Of a stretch of DNA of 64,000 bases, positions 9,390 through 21,111 are shown one piece after another. The stretch covers positions 744,001 to 808,000 of the forward strand of contig JALGAS010000012.1 in assembly GCA_023078685.1 (NCBI GenBank), given 5' to 3'. Every line of letters begins with the position of its first letter. Positions within the stretch are counted from its first letter, which is position 1. The DNA comes from Neopestalotiopsis rosae (lineage: Eukaryota > Ascomycota > Sordariomycetes > Amphisphaeriales > Sporocadaceae). The notes under the pieces are model-generated. The model searched no databases. It was not told where the DNA came from and saw nothing but the letters and a program-made list of their open reading frames with translations. The position numbers were made by a program, and so were the translations under genes.

Positions 9390-11582
9390 TTTGAGAGTTT
9401 GTTGTTGTTTGAGTGCGTGAAAGTGCTGAAGTTCTGAGATGTGATGGAATGATTCGAAGGTGAGTTGTGCAGATGATGGTGAATGAATTGTCGAACTGAA
9501 CCGTCGTGTCTACCCTCTTTATACCTTTTCATCAGGTCGAGATTCTGCTGCCTCCGGACTCCGATGAAGTCTATTCACATCTATATCACAGCCTCAAGGC
9601 ATCTTCATTCCACTTCTCCTCGGCCGTGTGATATCCGAAAGCTTGCAGGTGGTTTTGGTGTATTCTCACCATAATGCCATCAGCCAGGACCTGAGCCACG
9701 TTCACACGCTTGTCATGCTTGCTGTTCGGAGTTCCTCCAAATGATGACAAAAGTCAAGATGCGCAAGAAGTTCTTCACCGCTTGTGATCTTGTCGAATAT
9801 AACATGTGATTCGTGATGTCTTCGTTTTCAGAAGGTTTACCGGGCCGAAGCAATAGTCTATGGCTGTGGTTCAGCTGATACCTGTCAATTGAGTGGCTCA
9901 AATACAAAGGATCTATATGCATTAGAAGCATGAACTCAAGACGCCTCACAAGCATCGCATCTTAGGAATCATGTTCATTCTTTCCTGATACTATGCTAAT
10001 TGACAGCAAGGTCAAAGATCAGAGGTGGCTCAGATTCTAGTTTCAAAGTTTAATGCTCTGTATTGCTCTACCAACTCCAGCAATAAATTTATCGGAGCCC
10101 GCTAGGCAGTCCTGAACTCAAGGACTTGGCTCGGCTGGTGCTTATTAAGTACGGTTCAACGGTGCGGGTAGAAAGAGAGCCGAGGGCCTAAAAATTAACA
10201 ACAGACGGCGTATATTTTCGAAATAGCTTATGACTATAATGAGTGAAGCCTAGAGAGCGCGATTACTCTCGCCATGTTCTTGCTAGCATTATTCAATAAG
10301 GGCGGAGAGAAACAATGATCACGACTCTGCAAGGACACTCGTTTCATCCGCTACACATGCATGGACTTATCGACTACGTACCTAGCCGAATTGATTTCTT
10401 TTCAGCTTCCATCGAGGGGCGCAGCAGAAGGAATGCGCATGATAGAATATCCATCTGTTCTCTTGCCATCGGTCGAGGAGTCTTCTTGGGAGCGGCGCAA
10501 AGATTCTTTTCCGAGTCCTATCGACTCTGGACCTGTCGATAGAGACGTTTTGCCAAGTTTGCCTGTGGGCACATTGCAAGGACTGCGCATGATGGATTTT
10601 CGCGCCATGTTTTGCGTGGTTTTCTGTGCCCACATTTTGCACGTTTGCTCAGTCGGATGGGAGGAGGGACAGGACCAAGAGAAGCTTATGCAGAACTATG
10701 ATCCGCCAGAACATTTTAACTCTCTGCTGAGATTTGCAGAGGGGTGGTAGCAGAATTCTAATTTATTCCACTGGCATCGTTTATGCTTATGCTCACGGAA
10801 CTTCAGGCCGTGTATAATGATGGACATGCGCCTCGAAGCGGATATCTCGTGGGCGGTGCTGGCACTTGACCGGGCCGAAGCCCATCTGATGGGTACGTTG
10901 CGCCGTTCACGTAGGCAAACACATCTGATTGGATTCAAGTTCTTTTACCAGAGATAGCAGTAGCTTTCCGATCATTCGCGCAATGAACTTGACGTTGAAC
11001 AACTTGGCAGGAAAACTACAAAGGCGGACCCAGAGACCACAACTAGCCGCCTGACAGCATATTTATTATAAGCACTACAAGTCAGACGACCGTGGTCCAG
11101 CAGAGACTTACCATGTTCAATACGGTGGCAGAGGCATGTCACGAACAATGTCTGGATAGTTGAGATTTGGGAGAATGCACTGGAACAGGGCCAAGCTGCG
11201 GTCGGCGAAGCGATCATGAAGATTTCCTCCCCTAATCGGAACGAGGTATACCCAGGTCAAGTATTCACAGCTTTTTCCCCTCTTCGTTTTGAAAAAGCAT
11301 CGACACAATGCAGCATTAAGATGCTCATGGCTGATTGATGATTGATGATTGTCGAGGGCTATTTTAAACACGCCCCCGGTCGCCGAATCGCTCTTGCTCG
11401 CAATCGTCGGGGACAACTAGATATGAAGTCGCTCTCAGTGAGTCTATTATCTAAGCCACTCAAGGTCATTGGCGCAGACGGCAACTCAGATGCAGGCTTA
11501 TCACCCTAAAGCTTGAAAACTTTGCGTCGGTGAATCCGAGACTTTATATTATCTATTAAATTTACTCATATATAAATATAAC
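9390..11582. other. Non-coding stretch, about 2.2 kb
   Basis: Includes the promoter of the secreted protein gene (9390 to about 9700). An open stretch at 10361-10750 (+) of 129 codons contains two similar short segments (GCGCATGATAGA and GCGCATGATGGA) but no domain or signal, so I do not call it. The rest is AT-rich with no gene. Confidence 0.35.
9518..9523 (-). promoter_or_regulatory. TATA box of the small secreted protein gene
   Basis: TATAAA on the minus strand, about 130 bases before the ATG at 9389, with CT-rich sequence in between, as usual for fungal core promoters. Confidence 0.4.
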
Positions 11583-12850
11583 CTACTCCACGGGCGCGTA
11601 GCCGGTAGGAGGGTTGAGGCCATCAGGAATCTCCAAGCCAAAGTCATAGTAGACGGGAGCCGGGTTGCCGTACCAAGCCTCCTTGATGCTGGGGAGGACG
11701 GTGCGGTTGTGGGGCAGGCCGCAGTCGCCCAGCTGGGGGCCGGGGTACCGGCTGTTTCCGCCGTTGGTGTTGAACTGGCCGGCGTACGAGTAGTTGAAGT
11801 AGCGGTTCTCGAGGGCGACCTCGCCGGTCCACTCGCGGATGACGTCGCCCGTCTTGTCGGCGACGACGCTAAAGACGTTGGCGCCGACGTCGAAGCGGCC
11901 CAGGGTGTGCAGGTCCCAGTTGGCCGAGACGGTGGCGATCTCGCTGTAGTGGTTGTAGTAGTTGGAGTCTGTGGTGCCTACCAGGTCCGTGGGCACAGCG
12001 TCGCCGAGGAGGATGCCCAAAATCTTGTTCTGGATGCTGTAGCTCTCGTTCTCATCAAAGGTTACCAGGACGAGGGTGTTTTGCATGAAGCGCTCGTCGT
12101 CGAGAAGGGGCTCGAGAAAGTCGCGAGTCCAGGTGCCGGCAGTAGTCACGTCAGTGTCGTGACCATCGCTCGTCATGTTGGGGGTAATGAACATCCACTG
12201 AGGGAGCGTCTCGTTCTCGAGGTCCTCGTAGAACAAGGTCAAGTTCTTGATGAGAGACAGACGGTCGGTCTTGCCAGCATTGGCATCGTAAATGACGGCA
12301 GGGTTGTGCTTGCGAACGTAGTCGTTGGCTCCCGTCTCTTGGTTGACATAGGCCATGCCCTCGAAACCAGTGTATGGCATGTCCTCTTGATATTCAGCCC
12401 AAGTGATGCCCTTGTCCTCGAGCAGGTCAATGACGGTGGAAACATTGGCATCGATTTGGTTAAAGTTGTCGTTTTGCATGCCAAAGTAGTCGCCGCCAAT
12501 GGCTGCGACATAGTTGGGCTCACTGGGGTGAGTGACGGCATGGTATCCGGATAGGGTGATGCCTTTTGATGCCAGCCATGCCAGGTTCTCTGTAAACAGT
12601 TAGCAGAATTCATGTAGTCGAGAGGGGATGACTTGCCGTCACCCGCCGCCATGTCATAGTCGGTATTCTCGAGCCATATCACGACAAAGCGATCAAAGGC
12701 GGCACCCTTGACATTGCTGGTAGGGCTCGAAGTCTTGGCAGTTGCCCTTGCGGCGGCGACATCAGCAGTGGCGGTTGCCGTGTACAGATTCTCAGCCTGT
12801 GCCGCAACACTGGCGGCCAGGAGGGGAAGCGATAACAGAGCCGTGTACAT
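11583..12850 (-). CDS. Secreted acid phosphatase, phosphoesterase family
   Basis: Exons 12850-12637 and 11583-12589 sum to 1221 nt, 406 aa. A signal peptide of about 18 residues (ending SVAAQA) is followed by the phosphoesterase family core (PF04185 type): E61-N62-T in the first metal-site region, HPSEPNYVA starting at H92, and TFDENES further on. These fungal enzymes release inorganic phosphate from organic phosphate esters outside the cell at acid pH and are usually induced by phosphate starvation. Several N-glycosylation sites (NLT, NET, NYS, NRT types) agree with secretion. The intron (12590-12636) most likely uses a GC donor (GCAAGT). A GT donor six bases upstream is also in phase and would remove Gly-Asp, but the GC form keeps the AAGDENLAWL sequence typical of the family. 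Confidence 0.9.
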
Positions 12851-13168
12851 TTTGACTGTCCTACAAGTCTCGAAAGAAGGTTTGATCAACGCCGACCACG
12901 CGAGTTGCAAGAAACATTCAGGCACGCGGCCAGGTACAAGTTTAAATGGTTAAGAAGGAAAGGTTCGGTTCTGTTTCCAGCTTCCGATGTCCGGCGTATA
13001 ACGCCGAGAAGGAAGCAGCCGAATGCCATACTAGGGAAGAATATAGATCTAGTTGCTGCATCTCCCAGGGTCTTTTTTGAGCGAACTGCACCAACGGGCT
13101 GGTTCAAAGTAGGAAAAGAGGAACTTCTCATAGACGAGGTGGGGAAGATCGCTGCAATGAAAAGTCAA

Positions 13169-13217
13169 CCAATGAGACGGTCGAAATAGCGACCTCGTGG
13201 GTGGTCAGCCAACCAAT
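13169..13217. promoter_or_regulatory. Paired CCAAT boxes upstream of the acid phosphatase
   Basis: Two CCAAT pentamers at 13169-13173 and 13213-13217 sit in near-identical contexts (CAACCAATGAGA and AACCAATGAGAT), 44 bases apart and about 320-370 bases upstream of the phosphatase start. CCAAT is the site of the fungal CBC/Hap complex. A CACGTG, the core site of Pho4/NUC-1-type phosphate regulators, is at 13672-13677. Binding is inferred, not shown. Confidence 0.35.
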
Positions 13218-13245
13218 GAGATGCATTTCAAGAGTCAACCATGCT

Positions 13246-13289
13246 GTGTATGCTTGGTGTATGCTTGTGTATGCTTGGTATATGCCTGG
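13246..13289. repeat. Short tandem repeat, 10-11 bp unit
   Basis: Three copies of (G)TGTATGCTTG at 13246-13277 followed by a degenerate fourth copy to about 13289. It lies in the non-coding region upstream of the phosphatase gene. Confidence 0.8.
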
Positions 13290-14724
13290 ATGATCAATGT
13301 TTAGCTGCAAAAACAAGCTTTGAGAGGATATGAAGTGTCTTGTGGCAGACCAGACAACATCTTGGCATCACGCGGGCCGAAGGCTTATACACGAGGTTGA
13401 GGACATAACGCGCAAGTGTGTCTGAGACTGTCAAGAAGTGAATTGTTTGTATTCTGGAAAAAGTCTACTGCCGACGATCCGAAGAAGGAATGCGACGTTC
13501 ATTGTGCTACTCTGTAAAAAGACCAGCTCTCGACTCAACTGCAGGTGATTCCAGTCTTGTGCATTCGTCTGATCTAGTCTTGCAAACTGACCAGTCTTTG
13601 GCGAGATAATGGTAAGATGGTAGCACTGCAGCTTGACTAGAGGGGAAGGTGATCGGGGGTTAAAAGCGAAGCACGTGTGTGGAAAAGAGCCAAGCATTGG
13701 CAAGTGGGAGAAACAGAAGCCGATGGGGGTGGGCTGGTTGTTCCGAACAATCTCCACAAATTTTGCACTGCCCTAGAAGCGCCTCTGGAAGTTTACACAG
13801 TAACAACGCGTGGTTTGGTGGCTGCCAGGGGAGTCGAAACCTCGGGCGAATGAAAGGATCGACATTTTGAATCCAGCAGGGCGACGTGGACGTGGACTCG
13901 CCGTCCCTTTTTGTTTCTCTACGCCTGTCCAGCAATCCAATGTATGGAGTACAGTACAGCCCTAGTATTACGACTCGAGGATACGCGCGGCAGTCAACGG
14001 GTCGATACAGGGGAGTTTGACGATTTGAGAGGCTTGGTGATGGGGCTTGACTAAATTCAGGTAGACGGGTACGTTGCGGCAGCGGCAGCCAAGTTGCCAA
14101 GCTCATGCATAAATCTAAGCTAGCCTCCTTATGGGGGTTAAGCAGTCGTCCCTCCGCCCCATTCACCAGGTAGATTGGTTCTTCAGGGGATTCTACAGGG
14201 TACCTAACTCGCTCCCGGCGAGTCGCCGCTAGGGCGACTGGACCGCCCAAGTCTCGGCACCTGCTGATTGTAGCAACCGTTATTGGGCGTGGTCATCATC
14301 TCCACAGGGGTTACGCGTTCTCTATCAAAATGCACAGATGGTGATGATTCGACGTTTCCACAATGCAACGGGAACTCTTGACGAGCCGGCGTCATCTGGC
14401 TTCGTCAACAGGTCTTGGTATTAATCTGGGGTTCAAGCTCATGACGATACTTAATTATTCCGTTGTCGCTTCTTCTCGCTCTGGTCAATAATCTGGAATA
14501 TTCAACCCACGTTGCCAGTCTCTCTATTCAGCGCCACATTTCAACTACAAGCCATTCATTGCATTTTCGTTCATTCCTTTCCTGGCAACTCGATAGCTCC
14601 ATTGCCACTGGCCAGACAAACACGTGCTCGGCTACCCAAGTATCGCTTTTCTTCTGGAGCGTCTCTTCAATCTTTGACGGCCTGCCCGTTATCGACTCTA
14701 CTCTTTTGACATTTTTACACCAAA

Positions 14725-15657
14725 ATGTCTTTCAACATGATCCAAAACTTTACTCAGCAGGAGCCTGCGTACGAGTCCATTCCAGGCACTCCATACACGC
14801 CGGCGACTTCTTTGGGATACAATAGCGATGTTGATGACAAGTACCGTCCCGCCCGTGCGCGCAACGCCATTCAGTTGCCCACACTTTCCCGGTTCTTGGC
14901 CGACTTTACCCTGGGTTTCGCAGATGGCTTGACAGTGCCATTTGCCCTGACTGCAGGTCTTTCTTCCTTGGGCCAGACCCAAACGGTCATTCTGGCTGGA
15001 ATGGCAGAAATCGCTGCAGGCAGCATCAGCATGGGAATTGGAGGTTATCTATCGGCCCGCGGCGACATTGCCGCAGCTGCAGCCTCGAAAAAGGACACCA
15101 AGGTGAACGATGGCCCGCATTTCGACCAGGAAAAGGCGGCCGAGAGGAGGACGACCACTATTCTAGAGGAGCATCTTGGACCCCTGCGTCTGCCTCAGCA
15201 CTTGTACGATGCCGTCAGGGCTCACGTAAATGCGCAACCCGGTGTCGCTGCCGCAATTCTCGAACAGCGACAGAGCCTTCAGGACGGCAATGATTCCGAT
15301 GACGAGGAGGAGATCTGCTCCCCAGTCTGGAACGGTCTCTCGGTGGCCATGGGATACCTTCTCGGTGGACTTTTGCCACTGTTCCCCTACTTTTTCGTTG
15401 CCGAAGTTTGCGCCGGCCTCAAGTGGAGTTTTGGCGTCTGCGTCTTGGCCTTGTTCATCTTTGGCTTTACAAAGCACTACCTCCTGCAGGAGGATGTCGA
15501 GGACAAGCACTGGAGTCGTGCCTGGGACTACCAAGCCCGCAGATTGAACAGAATCAAGGAGAGTGTCTGGGAAGGTCTACAGATGGTAGTACTTGGCAGC
15601 ATTGCTGCATTTGCGGCTCTGCTCTGTGTCAAGGCTTCCGAGTCGATTGTCGGATGA
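14725..15657 (+). CDS. CCC1: Vacuolar iron/manganese transporter, CCC1/VIT1 family
   Basis: Single exon, 310 aa. After a soluble N-terminus, the motif LADFTLGFADGLTVPFALTA carries the charged first membrane helix typical of CCC1/VIT1 proteins, followed by a second helix with GxxEIAAGSISMGIGGYLSA. A cytosolic loop rich in Glu and Asp (residues about 115-200) follows, then three C-terminal helices (AMGYLLGGLLPLFPYF, WSFGVCVLALFIFGF and a last one near MVVLGSIAAFAALL). Five helices and the acidic metal-binding loop are family hallmarks. The protein moves cytosolic Fe2+ and Mn2+ into the vacuole in exchange for protons. Length matches fungal Ccc1 (about 300-320 aa). In other fungi the gene is controlled by HapX/CBC according to iron; ATTGG boxes upstream would fit. 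It is tail to tail with the membrane protein at 15792. Confidence 0.93.
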   Translation: MSFNMIQNFTQQEPAYESIPGTPYTPATSLGYNSDVDDKYRPARARNAIQLPTLSRFLADFTLGFADGLTVPFALTAGLSSLGQTQTVILAGMAEIAAGSISMGIGGYLSARGDIAAAAASKKDTKVNDGPHFDQEKAAERRTTTILEEHLGPLRLPQHLYDAVRAHVNAQPGVAAAILEQRQSLQDGNDSDDEEEICSPVWNGLSVAMGYLLGGLLPLFPYFFVAEVCAGLKWSFGVCVLALFIFGFTKHYLLQEDVEDKHWSRAWDYQARRLNRIKESVWEGLQMVVLGSIAAFAALLCVKASESIVG

Positions 15658-15791
15658 TTTGTCACGCACGAGCAATCACACATCTTTCGCGCCGCGAGCA
15701 AAAAGTGACGCGATGGGCATAGTCATTACAAGACTGCCTTCTATGGAGAGTGACGGCGAGGTGACCACGCCAATGCGTATCAAGTTGCACG

Positions 15792-16466
15792 TCAACGCTG
15801 CATTGGCATCGGAGGCGGGCCTCCTCGTCCGGCAGGACCTCCCATCCCCATGGGCATTGGCATTGGCATAGGCATACCACGGCCCATTCCTGGTGGTCCA
15901 CCTCTACCCATTGGAAACGCTCCCGGGGCGCCTGGCCATGCACCCCCGGGTGGCATTGGTCCGCCCGGCATTGGTGGTCCGCCTGGCATTGGCCTCGGCC
16001 CCGGCCCCGGCCCCGGCCCTGGCCCCGGCCTTGGCCCCCCATTGACCCATCCGGTCTCCTCCATTTCACTCCCAGACGACACGGATCGACTGCTTGAACC
16101 ACTGCCACTCGACGACCCGGAAGTGGCCCCTGAAGTTGAGCTTCCGTATTGGGATTTTGGAAACCGGACTCGACCGCACCAGGCCCAGGCCAGTAAAAGG
16201 AGCACGATTGCTCCAACGACACCTCCAATGATGCCACCGAGGGCGGATTGGCTTATACCGTTATTGGCAGGTGCTGGCGCAACATATGATGTGGCTTCTG
16301 CTCCTGCTGGCCCGGCGCCATTGGTTTCTCTGCCCGAGCCAAGTGTGACTGTGAAGAGTTGTGTGGTTGAGACCTTGGTCACAGTTTGGATGAGGGTCTG
16401 GTAGCCTTCAGCTCTTTGATGGATCGGCGATACGGTTTGCGGCTCAAATGTGGAGAGAATCGCCAT
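15792..16466 (-). CDS. Single-pass membrane protein with Gly/Pro/Met-rich tail
   Basis: Single exon, 224 aa, ATG at 16464-16466. The N-terminal part (about 70 residues) is Thr/Val/Ser-rich without a clear signal peptide. One strong membrane helix (about residues 75-97, LGGIIGGVVGAIVLLLLAWA) is followed by basic residues, so the N-terminus is probably outside and the tail cytosolic. The tail has a Ser/Gly run, a PGPGPG repeat coded by CCCCGG-type units at about 15996-16040, and repeats such as MPMPMPMGMGG and GRGGPP. This plan is common among fungal cell-surface sensor-like proteins with an SKG6-type helix. The function of this one is unknown. Its stop is 134 bases from the CCC1 stop. Confidence 0.7.
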   Translation of the reverse strand: MAILSTFEPQTVSPIHQRAEGYQTLIQTVTKVSTTQLFTVTLGSGRETNGAGPAGAEATSYVAPAPANNGISQSALGGIIGGVVGAIVLLLLAWAWCGRVRFPKSQYGSSTSGATSGSSSGSGSSSRSVSSGSEMEETGWVNGGPRPGPGPGPGPGPRPMPGGPPMPGGPMPPGGAWPGAPGAFPMGRGGPPGMGRGMPMPMPMPMGMGGPAGRGGPPPMPMQR

Positions 16467-19400
16467 GACGCTGGAATATACACGTCGGTTGATTAAAAAT
16501 ACGTAGGATCCCCAGCATGGGGAAATGAACTACACATCAAAAGAAATGAAAAACATTTGGAAACGATCTGACATTCTTCTCTGGCCCTGTGCACTCTTGT
16601 ACTCTCTGATTCTGCATGCTGACGAACCCCATCATCATTTTCGTGCAACTTGGATCTGTTCACATCTGCATGGAACCAGGGAACTGAGACAAGCCACCCA
16701 ACCGAGACCATCAAATAGGAGCCATGTTTTAACCGACTTGTGATGGACAGGGTGCAAATATCGCCAGCACACCGCGCTACATCTAGCACCATGTTGTTAC
16801 AATACCCACGCCGGGCGAAAACGTGCATTACACAAGGCTTGAGATTGAATCACCTCGCATATTCACCTCCCAAGGCTGTCGGCAATCCACGGCCTTGTCG
16901 GGCCACACCGAAGATTCCCAGGCCCAAACGTCCAATTCAGACCGCCTTTGCTGGCGATTTTCAGTGTAACACACTGCCAACCAAGATGGACATGCACTCT
17001 TGGCACTCAATCTCAGACCACCCAGACAGGCCAGACCTTGCTTCTCATATCTGTATCACGGAGAACGAAAGACAGGTGAACTCAACGGGTAAAGATGCTC
17101 TGCTTGTCCTTCCCCGGCGGATGCGGGGTAAACACACAGCCTGGTCAAGGGAATTTCGAATTTCCAAGTTCATGGTGGTTTTGTACGCCCTATGCAAGGC
17201 TCCGCGAGTGGTTGGCTCCCAAGGAAAAGCAAAGAACCGTCAGACCGTTCACCGTTTGGGATGAGCTCCAACCCCCGCGCGTGCGGGCGCCCGGGTCGTG
17301 TGTGTGTGTGTTTGTGATACCCGGCGTCTTACATGCATGAAGAGCCTCGGGTTCGTGCATATTGGGATTTGAGGGCGTTTTCTTCTTCTCTTTTTTCCCC
17401 CCTCACGAAAAGGCTTGGCGGCAAATTGAAGACTGAGCTCATGTCTCGGAGCTGAGAGGATGAATGTTTCTAAGCGTTTGCACATACAGTAACGGTTCCT
17501 GGTGCCTTAAAGCGGAAAGCAGATCTCACAAGGACTCAGAAATAAGTACTACGATCCCGCGTGGCATCAGACCCAAGACTTTCGACGGTGAGTGCAAATA
17601 CCGAGAGATTGGAAACGAATCATTGGCCAGTCTTTTGATGCAACCATTACACTAGATGAGTTGTGCGTTGGCAAAGATATAAGCACCTCACATGCAACAC
17701 TCAAGGCAACGATCTTGTCATTCCCTTCTTCACTCGCACTGCTGCAAATGATCGTCGCAGCTGCCTTGTCAGGTAAGGCAAGATCTATGCTAATGACTTG
17801 GCAAGAGGTCGTAGTCGTGACGGGAAATTCGCAAAAGGCTGCACATCTTCAGGCTGTCGCTCAAGCTTGCCCAGACGATGATCAAGATTTGAAATCACCT
17901 GCTCTCATTGCATAGTGTCGTCGGAACAGAGCGCTTCCACAGTCTCGACTGATCCGGAAGCATGAAAATCCGGGATTTGAAGTGAACCAGAGTAGCAGAT
18001 TGTGCTGTGTATCATGAACATCAGTATACCAACTAGGTGCTGTAAGCAGTCTGCTATTTGTAATATGGCCTTTGCTTGTGCAAGTTATATGGCGATGATC
18101 TCCAGCTCTATTGACTCGAACAGCAGCATCGCCACATTTTGAGAGCTGAATGATGAAATATTGCAACTTTCCACCATCAATCAAGAACTTTGCGACATCC
18201 AGTCAAATTGCCTAGAGAACAAATACGAGAATTTCTGCACAGAGCCTCACCTTTATCAACAGTTGCTCTTGGCACATGGATCAACAGTGGTCTGCGTCAG
18301 CCGGTGGACTCGCCAAGCTATACAGCCCCAATGTTGTTATTTGGAATGGGAAAACACTCCATTGACAAGAAAAACGTGCGTCTCTACTCGAATGCAAAAC
18401 AACCCGAAGTTTTCCGTATTGCCCCATTTTGTTTTCGACATTTATCAAACACGCCGAAAAGCCAAGACCATCTACGGTAGGCCAAGTTATTGACAACACA
18501 CTTTTTCATACTCTCCTTGCGACAGCGGACGCATCTGAGCGGATAGCATCATGTGAATGTATGCACTTTCGTGGAGATTCAGTGAGGGTTTGAAGCAGGA
18601 AAAACCTGGAACTGCAACGTTGTTATCAAAGATTCAAATTTTGAAAACTTTTTTTTGGTTGCATCGCGCCGTGAATATCGCCGAGAAACGACTCAAGCAA
18701 GCCAAGCCACTGATGCCGTAGTGGAAGGAGACGTGCATGCCGGAAGCGCCGTCACAAACCATATCGGGTCATGTACTCGAGATCTATCGTCAGGGTCGGG
18801 AATAAACTGACTTGTGTCGACTAGAGCGGCACGGTAGAGTTCATTACCCCTGGATGAAATCACTGCTCTGGTGTATAGAAATATGACAGCAAGCCACACG
18901 GCTGCGGCTGCACGTCATATTTCTGATATCGCTGCATATACCAAGACGGTCTTGCAGCCAATTCAGTCCTCGATCCGGTCGACCTTCACTCAATCTGATC
19001 GCCACAATGACTTGGTATGCTGTAATCCTTGGATGATGAAGAAATGGAACCGGTACTGGATCCGATCTAAATACGATTTGACGTTGAGCGGCCCGGAGCG
19101 AATGTCACAGTCGGCAAAAGGTAAAATTTATCAAGAGTGGGCCAGTCGACGAGAATACTGACGATTTATCCCGTGTACCCGTAGTTTCTGTTCCCCTAGT
19201 TCATGGGCCCTTCAAGTTGCATATGTGATCCATCGAGTGATAGTCATGGATGATACGTAATATCTGTGGCTGCTATAATGTCATTGACGAGTGGGCTTCC
19301 TGCGCATTGTCTGCATGGTCTTGTTGTTGTTTATGAGAGATCTGGACCGATGAATCCACCTTGATCGATGAGCGGAGCCATGGGCCGTCGTTTTATGTTG

Positions 19401-21111
19401 TTGTTATCTGAGCTGTGCGCGTCAAAAGAAGGAGAGATGGAAGAAAAAAAAGTAAACCCACGTTTCGCAATGGACATGTGATGAAACGACCAAGACCGTA
19501 GCCGCTCAGGCAAACGAAGCAAAAGCTGCCTCAAAGCGCTTCTCGAGCGTCGCTCTCGACGGTGTTATCGGCAAAGATCGGAGGTAGAGCCTTCTTCCTT
19601 TCAAACCTATTACACCCGAACTTTTTTCAGCAGGTTGAAACCAACAGGGCTGCTCTGGTGCTGGAAAAAGTGCTGTAGCGTAGGGGTACCTTTGCTGTTT
19701 GGCCCACTATAAACCCACTAACTTTTGACAGCCAAGACGCGCCCAAGACCTGCCAAGAGCGGCGCTGAGGGAGCCAGTGGAAAGCATTTGGGAGCCTCAC
19801 AGCGCATCGTTTTGCTCTCCGTCGGTGATTTTGGCGCTGGGATTGCGTCGCCTCTTTTCGCAAGCGGCCGGTAACATCCAGACATTCCTTGGGACTGTTT
19901 TGATGGAGGACCCACTGATCTGAGAAGGAGCTACGTACAATTCGCAACACGACCAAGAGCGTCGCCATGTCGCATCCATTGTCTATTCCCTATCCACGAC
20001 TCGAAGGCACAAGGATTATGCTGACAAGGCATCAATGAACATCTTCAGGGCCCGTTCGCCAAGCACACAGCCATGGTCGCGCCAGTCCCTCCGATTGGAC
20101 GTCTTGCCTTTGAGATCTACCACTTATGCTGCTTGTCACGCTTCAACTGCCGGATTGTCTCTTGTCTTCCATCTATTTTAATACCACCTTCAGATTTATG
20201 CTGTTTCCAACCCGTGGGGGCCCAAGTGAACCTCACACAACAAGAGGTTACATAAGGTGACAGAGAAGAGAAGGGAAAACACAAAGCTCAGATACCAGTT
20301 CCTGCTTCTCCAGACTCCGCCTCCGCATTTTGCCCACTTTGGGCGGCGCGGGTGTCTTTAGTTCCAGTGCTGATTTAGTGAGGAGACACAATTTGTGGCG
20401 CTGAACCGTCGATGCTTCTTTCGAGAAGAAATGAGGTGCTATAATATTAAAATCAACAGTAATCACAGCACTAGGCCCTAGGGTACAAGGTACGGTAGGT
20501 TGGTAGTATTAGACGCCCAATGATCTATACTAGTGGGTCAAACAAGATACTGTCCGCAACCCGACCCCCGTGCCAAGCTGATCCGCGGCCATAGAGTCTA
20601 GCCTTGGTCGAGTTGCTGAAATGGTACTCATGAAGATCGTCATGACCAGCACGGGCTGCTAACTGGCACTATACAACGCCCAGCCGCCTCTTGGCTTATC
20701 TCCGCCCTCGAGTTTGCGTGCGACTATGCCCAATCCAAAGTTCTTGGCCACAGACGCTTCTGAATTCTATGATGTTTCTCATTTCTTGGCAGTATAGCTA
20801 TCAGTCTCGGCAGAGTCCACTTGATAAAGGGGACCGACTCGCCCCAAAAGACGTGGCAGTGAAGGGAGAGTGATCTTCAACAACAAGAGAGGCCATTGCT
20901 TTGCATATTGGGCGTTTACTTATTATTTCAGAGTCTGGCACTCTTTTTTTTCTCTTCTTTTTTGGTTTGAGACCATTTTCATTAATACCTTTTTCTACAC
21001 TGACCAAGATCAATATATTCACCCTTCTATACAATCATTCAATACATTTTACATAATTTATATCGAGTCTATCGAAAACTAGTACAAGCACTCACAAGGC
21101 TGTTGCCTGCA
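16467..21111. other. Gene-poor stretch, about 4.6 kb
   Basis: Many overlapping short frames on both strands, none with an ATG plus recognisable domain, signal peptide or splice chain. A (GT)n microsatellite is at 17298-17311. The last 300 bases before 21112 are the T/C-rich promoter and leader of the TDT transporter gene. Short unannotated transcripts cannot be excluded. Confidence 0.35.
17298..17311. repeat. (GT)7 microsatellite
   Basis: Seven GT dinucleotides in a row in non-coding sequence. Confidence 0.9.

Larger units (their letters stand above)
12851..14724. other. Divergent intergenic region between acid phosphatase and CCC1
   Basis: About 1.9 kb shared upstream region. A long minus-strand frame at 13660-14250 has no ATG at its head and no domain, so it is not called. 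Reverse CCAAT boxes (ATTGG) at 14174-14178 and 14282-14286 precede the CCC1 gene. A pyrimidine-rich leader runs from about 14460 to the CCC1 ATG. Confidence 0.4.

Noticed and set aside
10361..10750. Plus-strand open frame of 129 codons with two similar internal segments
   Set aside because: Internal similarity is limited to about 11 bases; no motif or signal, and the reverse strand is open to a similar extent.
11709..12554. Plus-strand open frame of 281 codons over the acid phosphatase
   Set aside because: Shadow of the minus-strand gene; Val/Gly-rich composition without motifs.
13660..14250. Minus-strand open frame of 196 codons between phosphatase and CCC1
   Set aside because: No ATG at the head, no domain, Pro/Arg-rich composition; lies in the CCC1 promoter region.
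16740..17264. Plus-strand open frame of 174 codons
   Set aside because: Lacks an ATG at its head and any recognisable domain; the composition looks random.
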